A stretch of DNA of 64,000 nucleotides from Hippopus hippopus (Eukaryota; Mollusca; Bivalvia; Cardiida; Cardiidae): the NCBI GenBank assembly GCA_946811185.2, contig OX328105.1:31809394-31873393 (forward strand). Reading direction: 5' to 3'. The notes beneath the pieces were generated by a model. That model had not been told where the DNA came from, searched no databases, and saw only the letters and a program-made list of their open reading frames with translations. This document shows, in pieces, positions 12,301 through 25,800 of the stretch (positions are counted from its first letter, which is position 1; each line of letters opens with the position of its first letter). The position numbers and the translations under genes were made by a program.

Positions 12301-15300
12301 TTATCTCCAAACTTGATCAAAGTCTTTGTCTTGATGATATCTAAGACAATTTTGATTATGCTCTTTACATTGGGTCAAAACTAGGCCTCTTGGTCAAATC
12401 TTAGAAAATCATTGTATGCACTGAACCCTTTACTTGCTGACAAATCTGTAGACGTAAATTTTTAACCCTTTACCAGACGACAAAATTTTAGCCTTGTCCA
12501 AACTGAAAGCATTTGCAGACGACAGTTTCAGTGTGGCTCAAATGGTGTAATTTTTCTTTGATAGAGTAGAAAACATTGTGGGAAAAGGAGAAAATGCTGG
12601 TTACCAGCATTTTCTTCTTTTCCCACAATGTTTTCAAAAGGCTTCTTTTCCAGGAGCGTCAAAAGTCGGCATTGTGTGGTAAAGGGTTAATGCATTTTCA
12701 AAGCTCAAATTATCATTGCCTTGTTGATGGGATATCTCTCTCTGAGACTAGAAAACTTTTTTAAAACTCCAGATTGTTTGGTAAGAGCTTAAGAAGACAA
12801 TTTCATTCTAAGGGTTATCAGATCACCCCCAGACACCTGAGCACAAAGTGCACAAAGTCAGCTATTCTGATTGTGCTGTGTCCGTTGTGGGTTGTCTGTT
12901 GTCCTTCTTCGGTTTTGCTGGTGTCAACAGTTACCTTGTGTGCACTCTAGAGGCCACATTTTCAGTCTGATACTTATTAAAGTTGGTCACAATATTTGTC
13001 TTGATTATATCTGGATATGATCAAAATGGGGTCACATAAGGAAAGACACAGTGACAAATCTTAGAAAAAAGCTTGTGTTCACTCCAGAGCCACATTTTCT
13101 GTCAAATTCTAAGAAAAATCTTAGGGCTGCTCTCTTTATTCCCACAGCTGAATTCTCAGTGAATATATTTTAATGTGTTTTACATGACCACAAGGATCTC
13201 TTCTATTCTATGAATCTTAGATCATTTTACTCAGGTGAGTGCCCTAGGACCAATGGCCCTCTTGTTAGCTTGGCTGTTTTTGCTGTCAGCATCGTTGTTC
13301 GAAAACTTAGACATTTTGTAATATCTCTGTTATTACTAAGATATTTACTTGAAACTTAGACAAGTTGTTAACTAGCAAAAGGGGATCTCGTACAACAGGA
13401 GCAGATAACCATCAAATGCTTTTTGACACAGTTATGCCCCATTTTCTACTTAAAATTTTTACTGAAAATCAAGCACTTGCAGCCGAGCGTTTGCACCCGC
13501 ATGGGGTAGTCATGTTTCAGTTTGTAATAGACCAGTTTGGAACCACTGTTGCAAAATCAGAAATGGCTTTTTATATTTAAAAATGTATTGAGCCTTCATT
13601 TGATTTTCAATATCTTACAGTATCTTACAAGGATGTTTGAAAAGTGCTTTGAAGCAAATGTGGTTTAGGAAGTAATTAAGTTTGTATATATCTCTGTCTC
13701 TGACTCAGGTCCTTGGACAAACACAAGATCACAGACATAGAGTTCTAGTGGCTGCAGCCAAGAATATCAAAGTTTGGTTTATCAAGGTGCGGAAGATCAA
13801 AGCCATTTATCATACACTGAATATGTTTAACCTGGATGTGACACAGAAATGTTTGATTGCTGAATGCTGGTGCCCAGTAACTGATCTGGACAGGATACAG
13901 CAGGCATTGCAGCGGGGAAATGTAAGTTTTGTCTACGTATATAAGCACAGCATTGTTTTCTCTTTACAGAACAAAAGAGCTTCTCTAGTTAGTATTGAAA
14001 GCATTTGCAGATGGTGAAGTAAATCTTGCTTACATAGTGGGATTCGCCTGTGAAAGGGTAGAGAACATTGTGGGAAAAAAGGAGAAAATGCTGGCTCGCA
14101 ACTAGCATTTCCTGCTCATTCTACAATGTTTTCTAGCCTTTCAAAGACAAACCCCACTATGCAAGCAAGATTTAATTTATCATCTAGAAATGCTTTCAGA
14201 ACATTGTGGAGAAAAAGGAGAAAAATGCTGGCTCACAGCCAGCATTTCCTGCTCATTCTACAATGTTTTTTGGCCTTTCAAATGCAGTTCCATCATTTGA
14301 ACCACATTTTATATGTCCTTTACAAATACTTTATATCTGGACATTCCTTACATGTTGATGTCTACCGAGTTAACCTCTGCATTAAAAATAACTTTTTGTA
14401 TACCACTGTTGTAGAAGGTTTTTGTTTATTATGCCCCCCTTCAACTAAGTGGGGGTATATTGCTTTGCTAATGTCGGTCGGTCTGTCGGTCGGTCGGTAG
14501 ACCTTACCTTGTCTGGATAATAACTAGACACAGAATTGACCTAGGTTTGTCAAATTTAGCACGGACGTGCGTGTCGGAGTGTATATGATCCCTATTGATT
14601 TTGAGGTCAATCGGTCAAAGGTCAAGGTCACAGTGACCGTCAACATGTTGATATGTAGACCAAACCTTGTCCGGATGATAACTAGACACAGAATTGACCT
14701 AGGTTCGTCAAATTTGGCACAGACATACGTCTCGGAGTGTAGATGATCCCTATTGATTTTTAGGTCAATCGGTCAAAGGTCAAGGTCATAGTGACCGTCA
14801 ACATGATATGTAGACCAAACCTTGTCCGGATGATAACTAGACACAAAATTGACCTAGGTTCGTCAAATTTGGCACAGACATACATCTCGGAGTGTAGATG
14901 ATCCCTATTGATTTTGAGGTCAATCGGTCAAAAGTCAAGGTCACAATGACCGTCAACATGTTGATATGTAGACCAAACCTTGTCCAGATGATAAATAGAC
15001 ACAGAATTGACCTAGGTTCGTCAAATTTGGCACAGACATGCGTCTCAGAGTGCAGATGATCCCTATTGATTTTGAGGTCGATCGGTCAAAGGTCAAGGTC
15101 ACAGTGACCGTCAACATGTTGATATATAGACCAAACCTTGTCCGGATGATAACTAGACACAGAATTGACCTAGGTTTGTCAAATTTGGCACAGACATGTG
15201 TCTCGGAGTGCAGATGATCCCTATCGATTTTGAGATTAATCCATCAAAGGTCAAGGTCACAGTGGCCTTCAACTTAATGATATTTAGACCTAACCTTGTC

Positions 15301-18300
15301 CAGATGATAACTAGACACAGAATTGACATAGCTTCTTCAAATTCTGTACAGATATTTATCTTGGAGTGTAAATGATCCCTATCCATTTTGAGATTAATCC
15401 ATCAAAAGTCAAGGTCACAGTGGCCTTCAACTTAATGATATATAGACCAAACCTTGTCCAGATGATAACTAGACACAGAATTGACATAGGTTCTTCAAAT
15501 TCTGTACAGATATTCATCTTGGAGTGTAAATGATCCCTATCGATTTTAAGGTTAATCCGTGAAAGGTCAAGGTCACAGTGACCACCAGATGATTCAGGGC
15601 CTGCGCTGCCGTTCGCCACTTGAGCCATTTGCTCAAAAAAAATTAAAGTGTCTCAAAAATCATCATATGTGGCTCAACTTGTGGCTCCAACATTTTATTT
15701 ACGTATTATCTGGGACGTAGTTAGCATCAAAGTTGACTGGGAAAAAGCGGAAGTGGAACGTGTGGCCGAAAAGAAAATCGATAACCCAGTCTGTGTATCG
15801 GCGACTGTTTACAATCTTGTATGTATAAACACGGCGGGGTGTATAATTATGCGAACTGTTGACAGATTATCATGTTTAACAATTGAAGTGGGATATAAAT
15901 AAAAAAGATGACATCGATATTTCCCAATCAATTCTTTTGATATCAGTTTATGAACTGTGCCACTTCCTGTATCAATGTGGCAGTAGGGGGGCATGACTGT
16001 TTTACAAACAGACATCTTGTTGGTTTTTTTTGTTGAATGTGTAGTTAGTTTTTGTAAGAAATTTCCTTTTTTTTTTTTCACACTGCTTACCTTAAAAAAG
16101 TTTGACATCATTTAGATATAAAAAAGATTATCTTTCATCAGAAAAAAATTAGACTTGTACAAATTTAAAAAATTTGCAGACGACAATTTTAGCGAGCCTG
16201 ATACGATAGAATTTACCTTTGAAAATGTCACTTTAAAGCACATTTGGAGAGAGTAAAATACTCCCTTATGTAAACTTAAGAAATTAAATCAGACTTAAGA
16301 GTTAAAAGATACTAAAAAATGTTTAGAACCTGGGGCTATCCCTGTTTTCTCCTTACAATATATTGGTAAAGAACAAGTTACATATGGCTCAATAGGTGGG
16401 AATTCTTCCTGAAAGGGTAAAACACATTGTGTGAAGATTGCAAAATGCTTGTTACCAGCATTTTTTCCTTTAGCCACAATTTTTTCAAATTGCTTCTTCC
16501 TCAGGATCATGAAGATACAGATTACTTTGTAAAGGGTAAAGTTTCTCTGTTTAGAGTGTCTTGTTTCATTAATCATATAGAATTACCAGGAAAATAAAAG
16601 GCCTCTGTTGTAATTTTTTTTTTTTTCATAGTCTTTTTTTTTAGCTCCACTGGCCGAAGGCCAGCGGGCTTATGTCATGGCCTGTTGTCCGTCGTGCGTC
16701 CGTCCGTCCGTGCGTCCGTCGTCCGTCGTCCGTCCGTGCGTTAACTTTTTTTTAAAACGTCTTCTTCTCTGAAACTACCCATCCAATTTTGATGAAACTT
16801 CACAGAAATGATCCTGCCATGGTCCTCTTCAGAATTTCTTGAAAGAATTTAATTCCTTCAAAAACTCTGGTTGCCATGGCAACAAAACTGAAAAATTTTG
16901 AAAATCTTTGAAAATCTTCTTGTCTGAAACCGTAAGGCCAAGGGCTACCAAATTTGGCATGTAGCTTTATCTAGTGGACCTCTACCAAGTTTCTTCAATT
17001 TATAGCCCTGGGGTCAAAATTGGCCCCGCCCCGGGGGTTACAAGTTATACATGGGCTTATTTAGGGAGAACTTTAAAATTCCTCTTCTACCTAGCCATAG
17101 GGCCTAGAGCTACCAAATTTGGCATGTAGCTTTATCTAGTGGACCTCTGCCAAGATTGTTCAAATTATAGCCCTGGGGTCAAATTAGGCCCTGCCCGGGG
17201 GTAAGAAGTTTTACATGGGCTTATATAACAAGTTTTACATGGGCTTATATAGGGAGAACTTTAAAATTCTTCTTTGACCTAGCCATGGGGCCTAGGGCGA
17301 CCAAATTTGGCATGTAGCTTTATCTAGTGGACCTGTACCAAGGGTGTCCAAATTATAGCCGAGGGTCAAATTTGACTTCGCTCCGGGGGGGTAACATGTT
17401 TTACATGGGCGGGCTTATATAGGAAAATCTTTCGCATCTAGCTATAAGGGATAGGGCTATCAAATTTTGCATTTAGCTTTATCTAGGGGGTCTCTATCAA
17501 GGGTGCCCAAATTATAGCCCAGGGGGTCAAATGTAGCCCCACCCCAGGGGGTCACAAGTTCTACATGGTCTTATATAAGGAAACTTTAATAATCTACTTG
17601 TACATAGCCATATTTAGGCCTAGGGCTACCAAATTTTGCATGTAACTTTATATAATGGGCCTCTACCAAGAGGGCCCAAATTTTAACTTTGGGGGTCAAG
17701 TTTGACTCCACTCCAGGGGTCACAAGTTTTACATTGGCTTTTATAGTGAAAACTTGATAAACCTGTGTCATGGATCACATATTTTACAGGGCCTTTTATT
17801 CAGCAAACTTGTTTTACATGACTTTTTATTGGGCAAGATTAAAAAATCTTTTTGTTTATAACCACACATTCTAGTTTCATATTGTAGGTCTGGGGTCAAA
17901 ATTGCCTTCATTCCAGGGATCGCAAGTTTAACATGGGCTTCAAAATATTGTCACTTCAATTTAAACATTAATCAAGGGAAATAACTCTTTTTATGAAAGA
18001 TAAAGTTCGTTACTATTTACCTCCCTTGATTATCAAGCTGCAGTGATACATGATTGGTGATAGACAAGTTTTTTAGCTCCACTGGCTGAAGGCCAGCAGG
18101 CTTATGTTATGGCCCGTTGTCCGTTGTGCGTCCATCCGTATGTTAACTTTTTAGCTCACTTGAGCAAGGGGAGCTCAAGGGGAGCTTTTAGGATCACCTG
18201 GTGTCCGTCGTGCGTCGTGTGTCGTCAACAATTCTTTAAACATCAACTCCTCCTAAACCACTGGGCGGATTTGGACCAAACTTGGCTGGAATGTTCCTTG

Positions 18301-21300
18301 GAAGGTCCTCTTTAAAAACTGTTCACAGAATTTGATTCCATCAAAAACTCTGGTTGCCATTGCAACCAAATGGAATTTTTTAGGGAATTCTTTAAAAATC
18401 TTCTCCTCTGAAACCACGGGTTAGATTTTGAAATAATTTCACAGATATGCTCCTTGGGTGACCCTTTTTAAAAATTGTTCGTAAAATTTTGATCCGTCAA
18501 AAAATTTGGCTCTGGTGAATGGGGGCTTCTTGCACCATATAGAAATGAAGGAATTCTTCAAAATTCTTCTTCTCTGAAACCGCTGGTCAGTTTTCGAAAT
18601 AATTTCACAGGATTGTTCCTTGGGTGACCCTTTTCAAAAACTGTTCGTAAAATTTTGATCCGTCAAAAAACGTGGCTCTGGTGAATGGGGGCTTCTTGCA
18701 CTATACAGAAATGAAGGAATTCTTTAAAAATCTTCTCCTCTGAAACAGCAGGTCAGATTTTGAAATAATTTCACAGGATTGTTGCTTGGGTGACCTTTTT
18801 CAAAAATTGTTCGTAAAATTTTGATCCGTCAAAAAATGTGGCTCTGGTGAATGGGGGCTACTTGCACTATATGGAAATTTAGAAATTCTTAAAAATTCTT
18901 CTTCTCTGAAACGACTGGTCAGAATTTTACTTAATAGCCAGTGGAGCGATACAGGGCCATCATGGCCCTCTTGTTTAGCTCACCTGAGCATGAAGTGCTC
19001 AGGATGAGCTATTGTGATCACTCACCGTCCGTCGGCGTCCGTCGTCCGTCCGTCGTCCATCCGTTCACATTTTTTTGTTTACACTCTAGCATCTACAAAT
19101 ATTAACCAATCAGCACCAAACTTGGTCAAAATATATATGACCATAAGATCTCGGATGAGTTTGATTATGGGTCTAATCGGATCAGAAGAACTGGAGTTAT
19201 TTGCCCTTGAATTAGAAAAATTGCTATATTTGACTTTGTTTACACTCTAGCATCTACAATTTTTAACCAATCAGTACCAAACTTGGTCAATATATATATA
19301 ACTATAAGATCTCGGATGAGTTTGATAATGGATCTAATCAGACCAGAACAACTGGAGTTATTTGCCCTTGAATTAGAAAAATTGCTATATTTGACTTTGT
19401 TTACACTCTAGCATCTACACTTTTTTATCAATCAGCATCAAACTTGGTCAAAATACTTATGACCATAAGATCTCGGATGAGTTCGATTATGGGTCTAATC
19501 GGACCAGAACAAATGGAGTTATTTGCCCTTGAATTAGAATGTTCTTTAGAATAGTTCTTTGTCCAGAGCATAACTTTGTCATCTCCAGTCCGATTGACTT
19601 GAAACTTGGCATTTGTGTTTGTTGCAATAATACGGAGTGCAGTATGAAAGAACCATAACTCTACCTGGTGCTGTCTATGACTTATTTCCCTTTAATCGTC
19701 ATTTTTACAGCATTTTCTGCTTGTCTGGAATAGAACTTTGTCATCTCTAGCCTGAACATCTTCAAATTTGGTATGCATGATTGTTGAAAAACTACGGAGT
19801 GCAGTGCACAAGAACCATAACTCTTCCTAGTACAAATTTTGAGTTATTCCCCCTTTGACCTTCATTTTTATAGCATTTCTTGCTTGTCCAGACCAAAACT
19901 TCGTCATCTTAAGTAGGAATGACTTGAAATATGGTATGCTTATTTGTTGCAATATTTGGAAGTGCAGTGCATAAGAATTGTAACTCTACCTTGTGCTGTC
20001 TTTGAGTTATTTCCCTTTGATCGTCATTTTTACAGCATTTAGTGCTTGTCCGGAATATAACTTTGTCATCTCAAGTCAGAACGACTTCGAACTTGGTATG
20101 CATGTTTGTTGCAATATTACGGAGTACAGTGCGCAAGAACAATAACTCTACCTAGCGCGGATTTTGAGTAATTCCACTTTGATCTTCATTTTTACAGTAT
20201 TTCTTGCTTGTCAAGAACGGAACTTTGAAGTCTCATGTCAAATTGACTTGAGACTTGGTAAACATGTTTGTTGCATCACCTGCCCTTTGCGATTATTATA
20301 CCTCCTCGATAACTGGCGGTGGGACGGGCATATCTTGCGACAATTTGCCGCTCTTGTTTCATTATCATTTGGCCTTGAACCTCGATTTTTGGTATTTATC
20401 TTCATTGTAAACCTTTACTGCTTAGTACTCAGGTGAGCGATATAGGACCATCATGGTCCTCTTGTTTCTCATTTCTGCACAATACTTTTAGAAACATCTT
20501 TGAGGCAAATAATATCAACATAAATTGATATTTTACAGGAGAGAAGTGGAAGTTCCGTTCCATCCATTTTAAATCGGATGTCCACCAGACAGGAGCCACC
20601 AACTTACAACCGAGTGAACAAATTTACCACAGTATTTCAGAGTATAGTGGATGCTTATGGTGTTTCTAGTTACAGAGAAGTTAATCCAGGTAAAAACAGT
20701 ACAAAAAAAAAGAAAACCTGATTTGAATTTAACTCTTTACCAAACAACAAAAATTTAGACTGGTCCAAATTGAAAGCACTTGCAGACAACAAATTGAATA
20801 TGGCTTAAATGATGATTTTTGTCTTTGATAGTGTAGAAAACATTGTGAGAAAAGAAGAAAATGCTGGTTACCAGCATTTTCCCCTTTTACCTTTATATTT
20901 TTTCAATAGTCTTCTTCTCCAGGGTCATTAAAATTTGGGATTGTGTAGTAAAGGGTTAAGTCTTTACCAAACGACAAAACACTTGGATTGGTCCAAATAG
21001 ATAACACTTACACACAACAGATTACATGTATAAAGATGATTTCTGTCTTCAGACTAGTAGAAAACATGGTGGAAAAAGGAGAAAATGCTGGTTACCAGCA
21101 TTTTCTCCTTTTCCCACTATGTTTTCAAATTATGGCTTTTCCTGTAGGGTTGTCAAAACACTGCATTTTGTGTTAACTCTTTACCACACATCAAAATTTT
21201 AGACTTGTCCAAATGAAAAGCATTTGCAGATGACAGTATCAGTGTGACTCAAAAAATGAATTTTATTTTTGGAAGGTCAGAAGACATTATGGGAAAAGGA

Positions 21301-22783
21301 AAAATGCTAGTTACCAGCATTTTCTCTTATTCCCAAATTCTTTCTAAAAGTCTTCTTCCTCAGGGTTGTTAAAAGTCGGGATTGTTTGGTAAGGGGTTAA
21401 AGGGATAGTGGCTTTTTGATAACCCTTATATCACCAAAGAGTCCCAATGCACATTTCAGTCCAGAAATAAGACCCAAATAACTTCAGTTACTTCTGTCCA
21501 GAATGTCTCGGCAAAAGCTGAAGGTGTAGGTCAAACTGCATATTTTGTGCATTCTGACCTTGAATTACAAGGGGTACAAAGGTAACTCAAGCTGTTAAAT
21601 GTTCCTTAACTCATTCACCCCTGAAACATATGGAGATGTTTTTGAAAACATCCTAGTGATGTGATGATAACATGAGCTGATATGAAATACATGAACTAAT
21701 ATGAAAAATTTTAGGTAAAAGACGAAATTGCTTGTGAAATACAAAATCACTTATTCAAGGAACTGAATGTAGACAGGGAAAAAAAATATATTACAGTTAT
21801 ATAACATCAGCTTTTGCTACTGTTATTACACCAGGGATTTGTCTTCGATTTAAACCGGAAACTGGTGGTAATGTCTATGGCTAGCCGCAATAGAATGAAA
21901 TGCATTTTCTGTCTGTTGTAACCTGTGCAACCTTGCAACTGTCAGGGGCAACATTTGGCACGAAGGTACAAGAATGATTATAATTTCATAAAACAGAAAT
22001 AAAATTGGTTACAAAACTGGATGAAAATGAGTAAAGATGCATCTTTAAGTGGTGACAGGAATGAATCCTCTTACAGCGTATGTTACCAGTCCTTGAAATT
22101 AGTTTGGCCAAGCTTAGGTTCCAGTTCATAAGATGTAAATTGCTAGTCTTGGATATGACTGACTCGATTTAGTTGGCACAAAAATAAAACATTACAGATA
22201 AGCTTGAAGTTTAACCCTTCACTAAAGAGTTCTTTGTTATCTACAAATGAGCAATGTTTTGTGAAAAGGGGATTTAATGCATCTGTAAAGGTATGGAGCC
22301 AGGTTAACCTGCACAGCCTCCGCAGGCTGACCTAGGCCCACACGTTTTTGCTTTTGGTCAGTTTTCTGCATGTCCATTCTAACTGATTCTGTTGGTTGTT
22401 AAAAAAAGTACATTTCATAGATCTGAATTATGTGATAACTCACTTGGTATGATGGATCTCTGAGATGTATCAAACGCCCTTTTACCTGAGCGGTGCTCAA
22501 GTGCTTTGAATTAGGCCAGCTGGTATAGAGTTAACTGGCTAAGGAGTTAAAAAAAAAAGATGAGTATGTGCTTGTTTGTACTTTCAGCACCTTATACTGT
22601 TATATCATTCCCGTTCCTGTTTGCAATCATGTTTGGGGATGCTGGCCATGGCTTAATTATGTTATTGTTTGCATTGTTCATGATAATACGAGAGAAACAG
22701 TTGGCTGCAAAAATTGGGGATAGTGAGGTAAGGAATTGTTTTTTTTTTTTCATCACAAAGAAATGAACTATCTAGTCTAACCC

Positions 22784-22855
<72 letters not shown>

Positions 22856-25800
22856 CTCTCTTCTTCTATCTCTCTCCTTTTAGTCCCCTACCGGCGAAGT
22901 CAAAGGGAACTTAAGGTTTGCACTCCGTCCGTCCGTCCGTCTGTCTGTCCGTCAGTCCACACGCAAATCAGTTTTCCGGACTTTTTTTCTGAACACTGCC
23001 AGATATTGAGCTGATTTTTGGTGTATAAGTCAACCACTATGAGTTACAGATCAAGTTCGAGTTTCATTGCAGTCCACTGATTTTTGACAAAATTACGGGC
23101 CTTGGACTTAGAAATTTTCACGGAAAAAACAGTTTTCCGGACTTTTTTTCTAAACGCTGGTAGATATTGAGCTGATTTTTTGTATGCAAGTCAACAACCA
23201 TGAGTTACAGATCAAGTATGAGTTTCGTTCCAGTCCACTGATTTTTGACAAAATTACAGGCCTTGGACTTGGAAATTTTCAACAAAAAAAAAAAAACAGT
23301 TTTCCGGACTTTTTTCCTAAATGCTTGCAGATATTGAGCTAATATTTGGTGTGTAAGTCAACCACTATGAGTTACAGATCAGGTTTGAGTTTCTTTCCCG
23401 TCCACTGAATTTTGACGAAATTACGGGCCTTGGACTTGGAAATTTTCACACAAAAAAAAACCAGTTTTCTGGACTTTTTTTCTAAATGCTTGCAGGTATT
23501 GATCTGATTTTCCGTGTGTAAGTCAACCACCATGATTTACAGATCAAAATCAAATTTCGTTCCGGTCCACTGATTGTTGAAGAAATTACGGGCCTTTGAC
23601 TTTGAAAATTTCACTGAAAAAAATAGTTCTCCCAACATTTTTACTTACAATGCTCATGTTTGGTATGTAGGTACTTGTCATTGATACTGATCTTCTGTGA
23701 GTTATTTGTACAAGGTCAAGGTAAAACATTTTAACCCTTATCATGAAAACTTATCCTCAAAACTTTGCATAGTCATTTCTCTGTATATTTTTTAAGTACT
23801 TAAGTTATAACACTTATACATGGTAAGCTGGTACCTCTCATTGGTACACACCTGCTGATGATAAGGTCAAGGTCATCTTACAAGGTAAAGGTCATATTTC
23901 TGAAAATTTGCTTTTACGCGGGCATTTGTGTTTCACAAACACATCTTGTCTTAGTAAAACTTCTTCAGTGAACTTACTTTAACGAGGAAAATTGATTATA
24001 TATCTGGCTTTCATTAAAGCATTGCATACAAAGACAGACACGATGCTTATAATTCTGAAAGGGGGTCAAATACGTTCTTTCTCCTCCACAGAGTTTCACA
24101 AACTATACCTGCTAGCGATATATACGGCCGGTAGGGGACTCAGTATTGCTAACCAATACTATCAGAATGCTTGTTCTTTCTTTTTCTCTCTCTTCTTCTA
24201 TCTCTCTCTGTCTCTCTGTATGTCACTGTTCACTGTTGAACCTAATATCTCTTAACATAATGTACATTGTAAATAAGGTACAAGTGAAATAAAAGTTCCA
24301 CCTATCTAATAATGTAATTTATTAAAACAAATGATGTAGCATACTGTATTTAAAAAAAAAACCTATAGACAACCTGTTGGTATCTTACAGTCAAACTTTG
24401 ATGGCTCGAATATGGGTAATTTAGAATACCAAAGAAAGTTTGAACAACGATATTGGTCCCGGCAAAATCTCTATATAATTCATATTGTTCTACCTCGGAA
24501 AGCTTGCACAACCCTTAATTAGAACTTTCTAACACATATCACGGTCCCGTCATTCATTTTCCTGTGAATTTTACCACTTAGAAGTCGAACAAAGGGTTAG
24601 TCAACAATCAGACGTTGGATTTCACACCTACATTGTTAATTGGATATGCCGGTAATCGTCTGTCAAATATTGGATGAGGTGCATGTACTGTACAATATAC
24701 ACACACTTACTCAAAGTGTTAATTACAAATTGTTTTGCCATGATTGAATAATCGCTTTGTTTTTGATTTTTTTTGTTTTTCATGGTTGTTGACCTGAATT
24801 AGTGATCAAGTCATTTTTATAATGCTACGGTTGCATGAAGAGTATTGCTTTTCAACACAGTAGGTTTTATTCACCGTAACTGTGTAGCGTTGATAAAAGT
24901 TATATTAATTAGAACATAAACAAGTTGATGTTTCGCTCTCATTACCTGCAAACGTCCTTTTTTTCTGATAGAATGACTTTTAGGTATGTGCAAAGAAAAT
25001 GACCTTAGGAATCGGCCATTTAACTGGTGAAAATAGCTTACTTTCGGCCGCAATGGATACTCTCTAAAAAAAAACATTAATAAGGCATATCATTTCAGCT
25101 GAAAACAAGCTATTTTCACCAATTAGATGGCCAATTCCTGTAAAATGACAAAGATATGTAGTGTATTCTGTGTGGTATTTCCAAATACAAAAGTTATAAA
25201 GATACAATTAGAATACATGTAACTTGTTCACTGACCACTTCATACCTTGAAATATGAATACGTCGAACTATCAATATTTCAAACAAATTACCTAGTCCCA
25301 GGGTGTTCGAGCTTCTGAAGTTTGACAGTACTCTGAGTCTGATAATAAAAGTAATTTTTACGACACAGACATTGACAAGGAAGCAACCCATCCTTTTCCC
25401 CAAAAACGAAAAAAAAAAAAGTACATTTTTTAAAGTCTGATAACATATTTGAATTTTTTTATGGTTCAAATTCTGTTTTGACCAGGCCTTTCACGTTCCC
25501 TTTCCAGGTGAAGAAAAAATGTTCACCCTGAAAGTCTTTATTCACATTTGGATCAAAATGGTTCACATTTCTGCATGTTCTGACATGCACATCTGTACTC
25601 ATTTACTGCCAGAAACCAAGCAGTAGATAGGCAATGCATTGTACAGCCTGAGCCTGGTGTGAACTAAAGTTTTACAGAAAGAAAGACACTGTGGCAAAAT
25701 AACTCTAGTATCAATCACTATAACAGTTATAGACTTCTCCAGTTCCAGAGTATTTGCAGGCCACAAATTGAATTCAGCTCTGCTGATAGTTAGAATCGTA

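Noticed and set aside
13365..13580. 71-codon ORF as an exon
   Set aside because: The frame does not fit between exons 7 and 8, which already join perfectly. No family was recognised, and the sequence looks like a decayed repeat.
15153..15628. Overlapping minus-strand ORFs of 77 and 90 codons
   Set aside because: They are translations of the 157-bp tandem units and repeat the same peptide phrases.
15648..15902. 84-codon ORF as a transposon gene
   Set aside because: It lies in the tail of the 14431 TIR element, but has no recognisable domain and no second copy to support coding.
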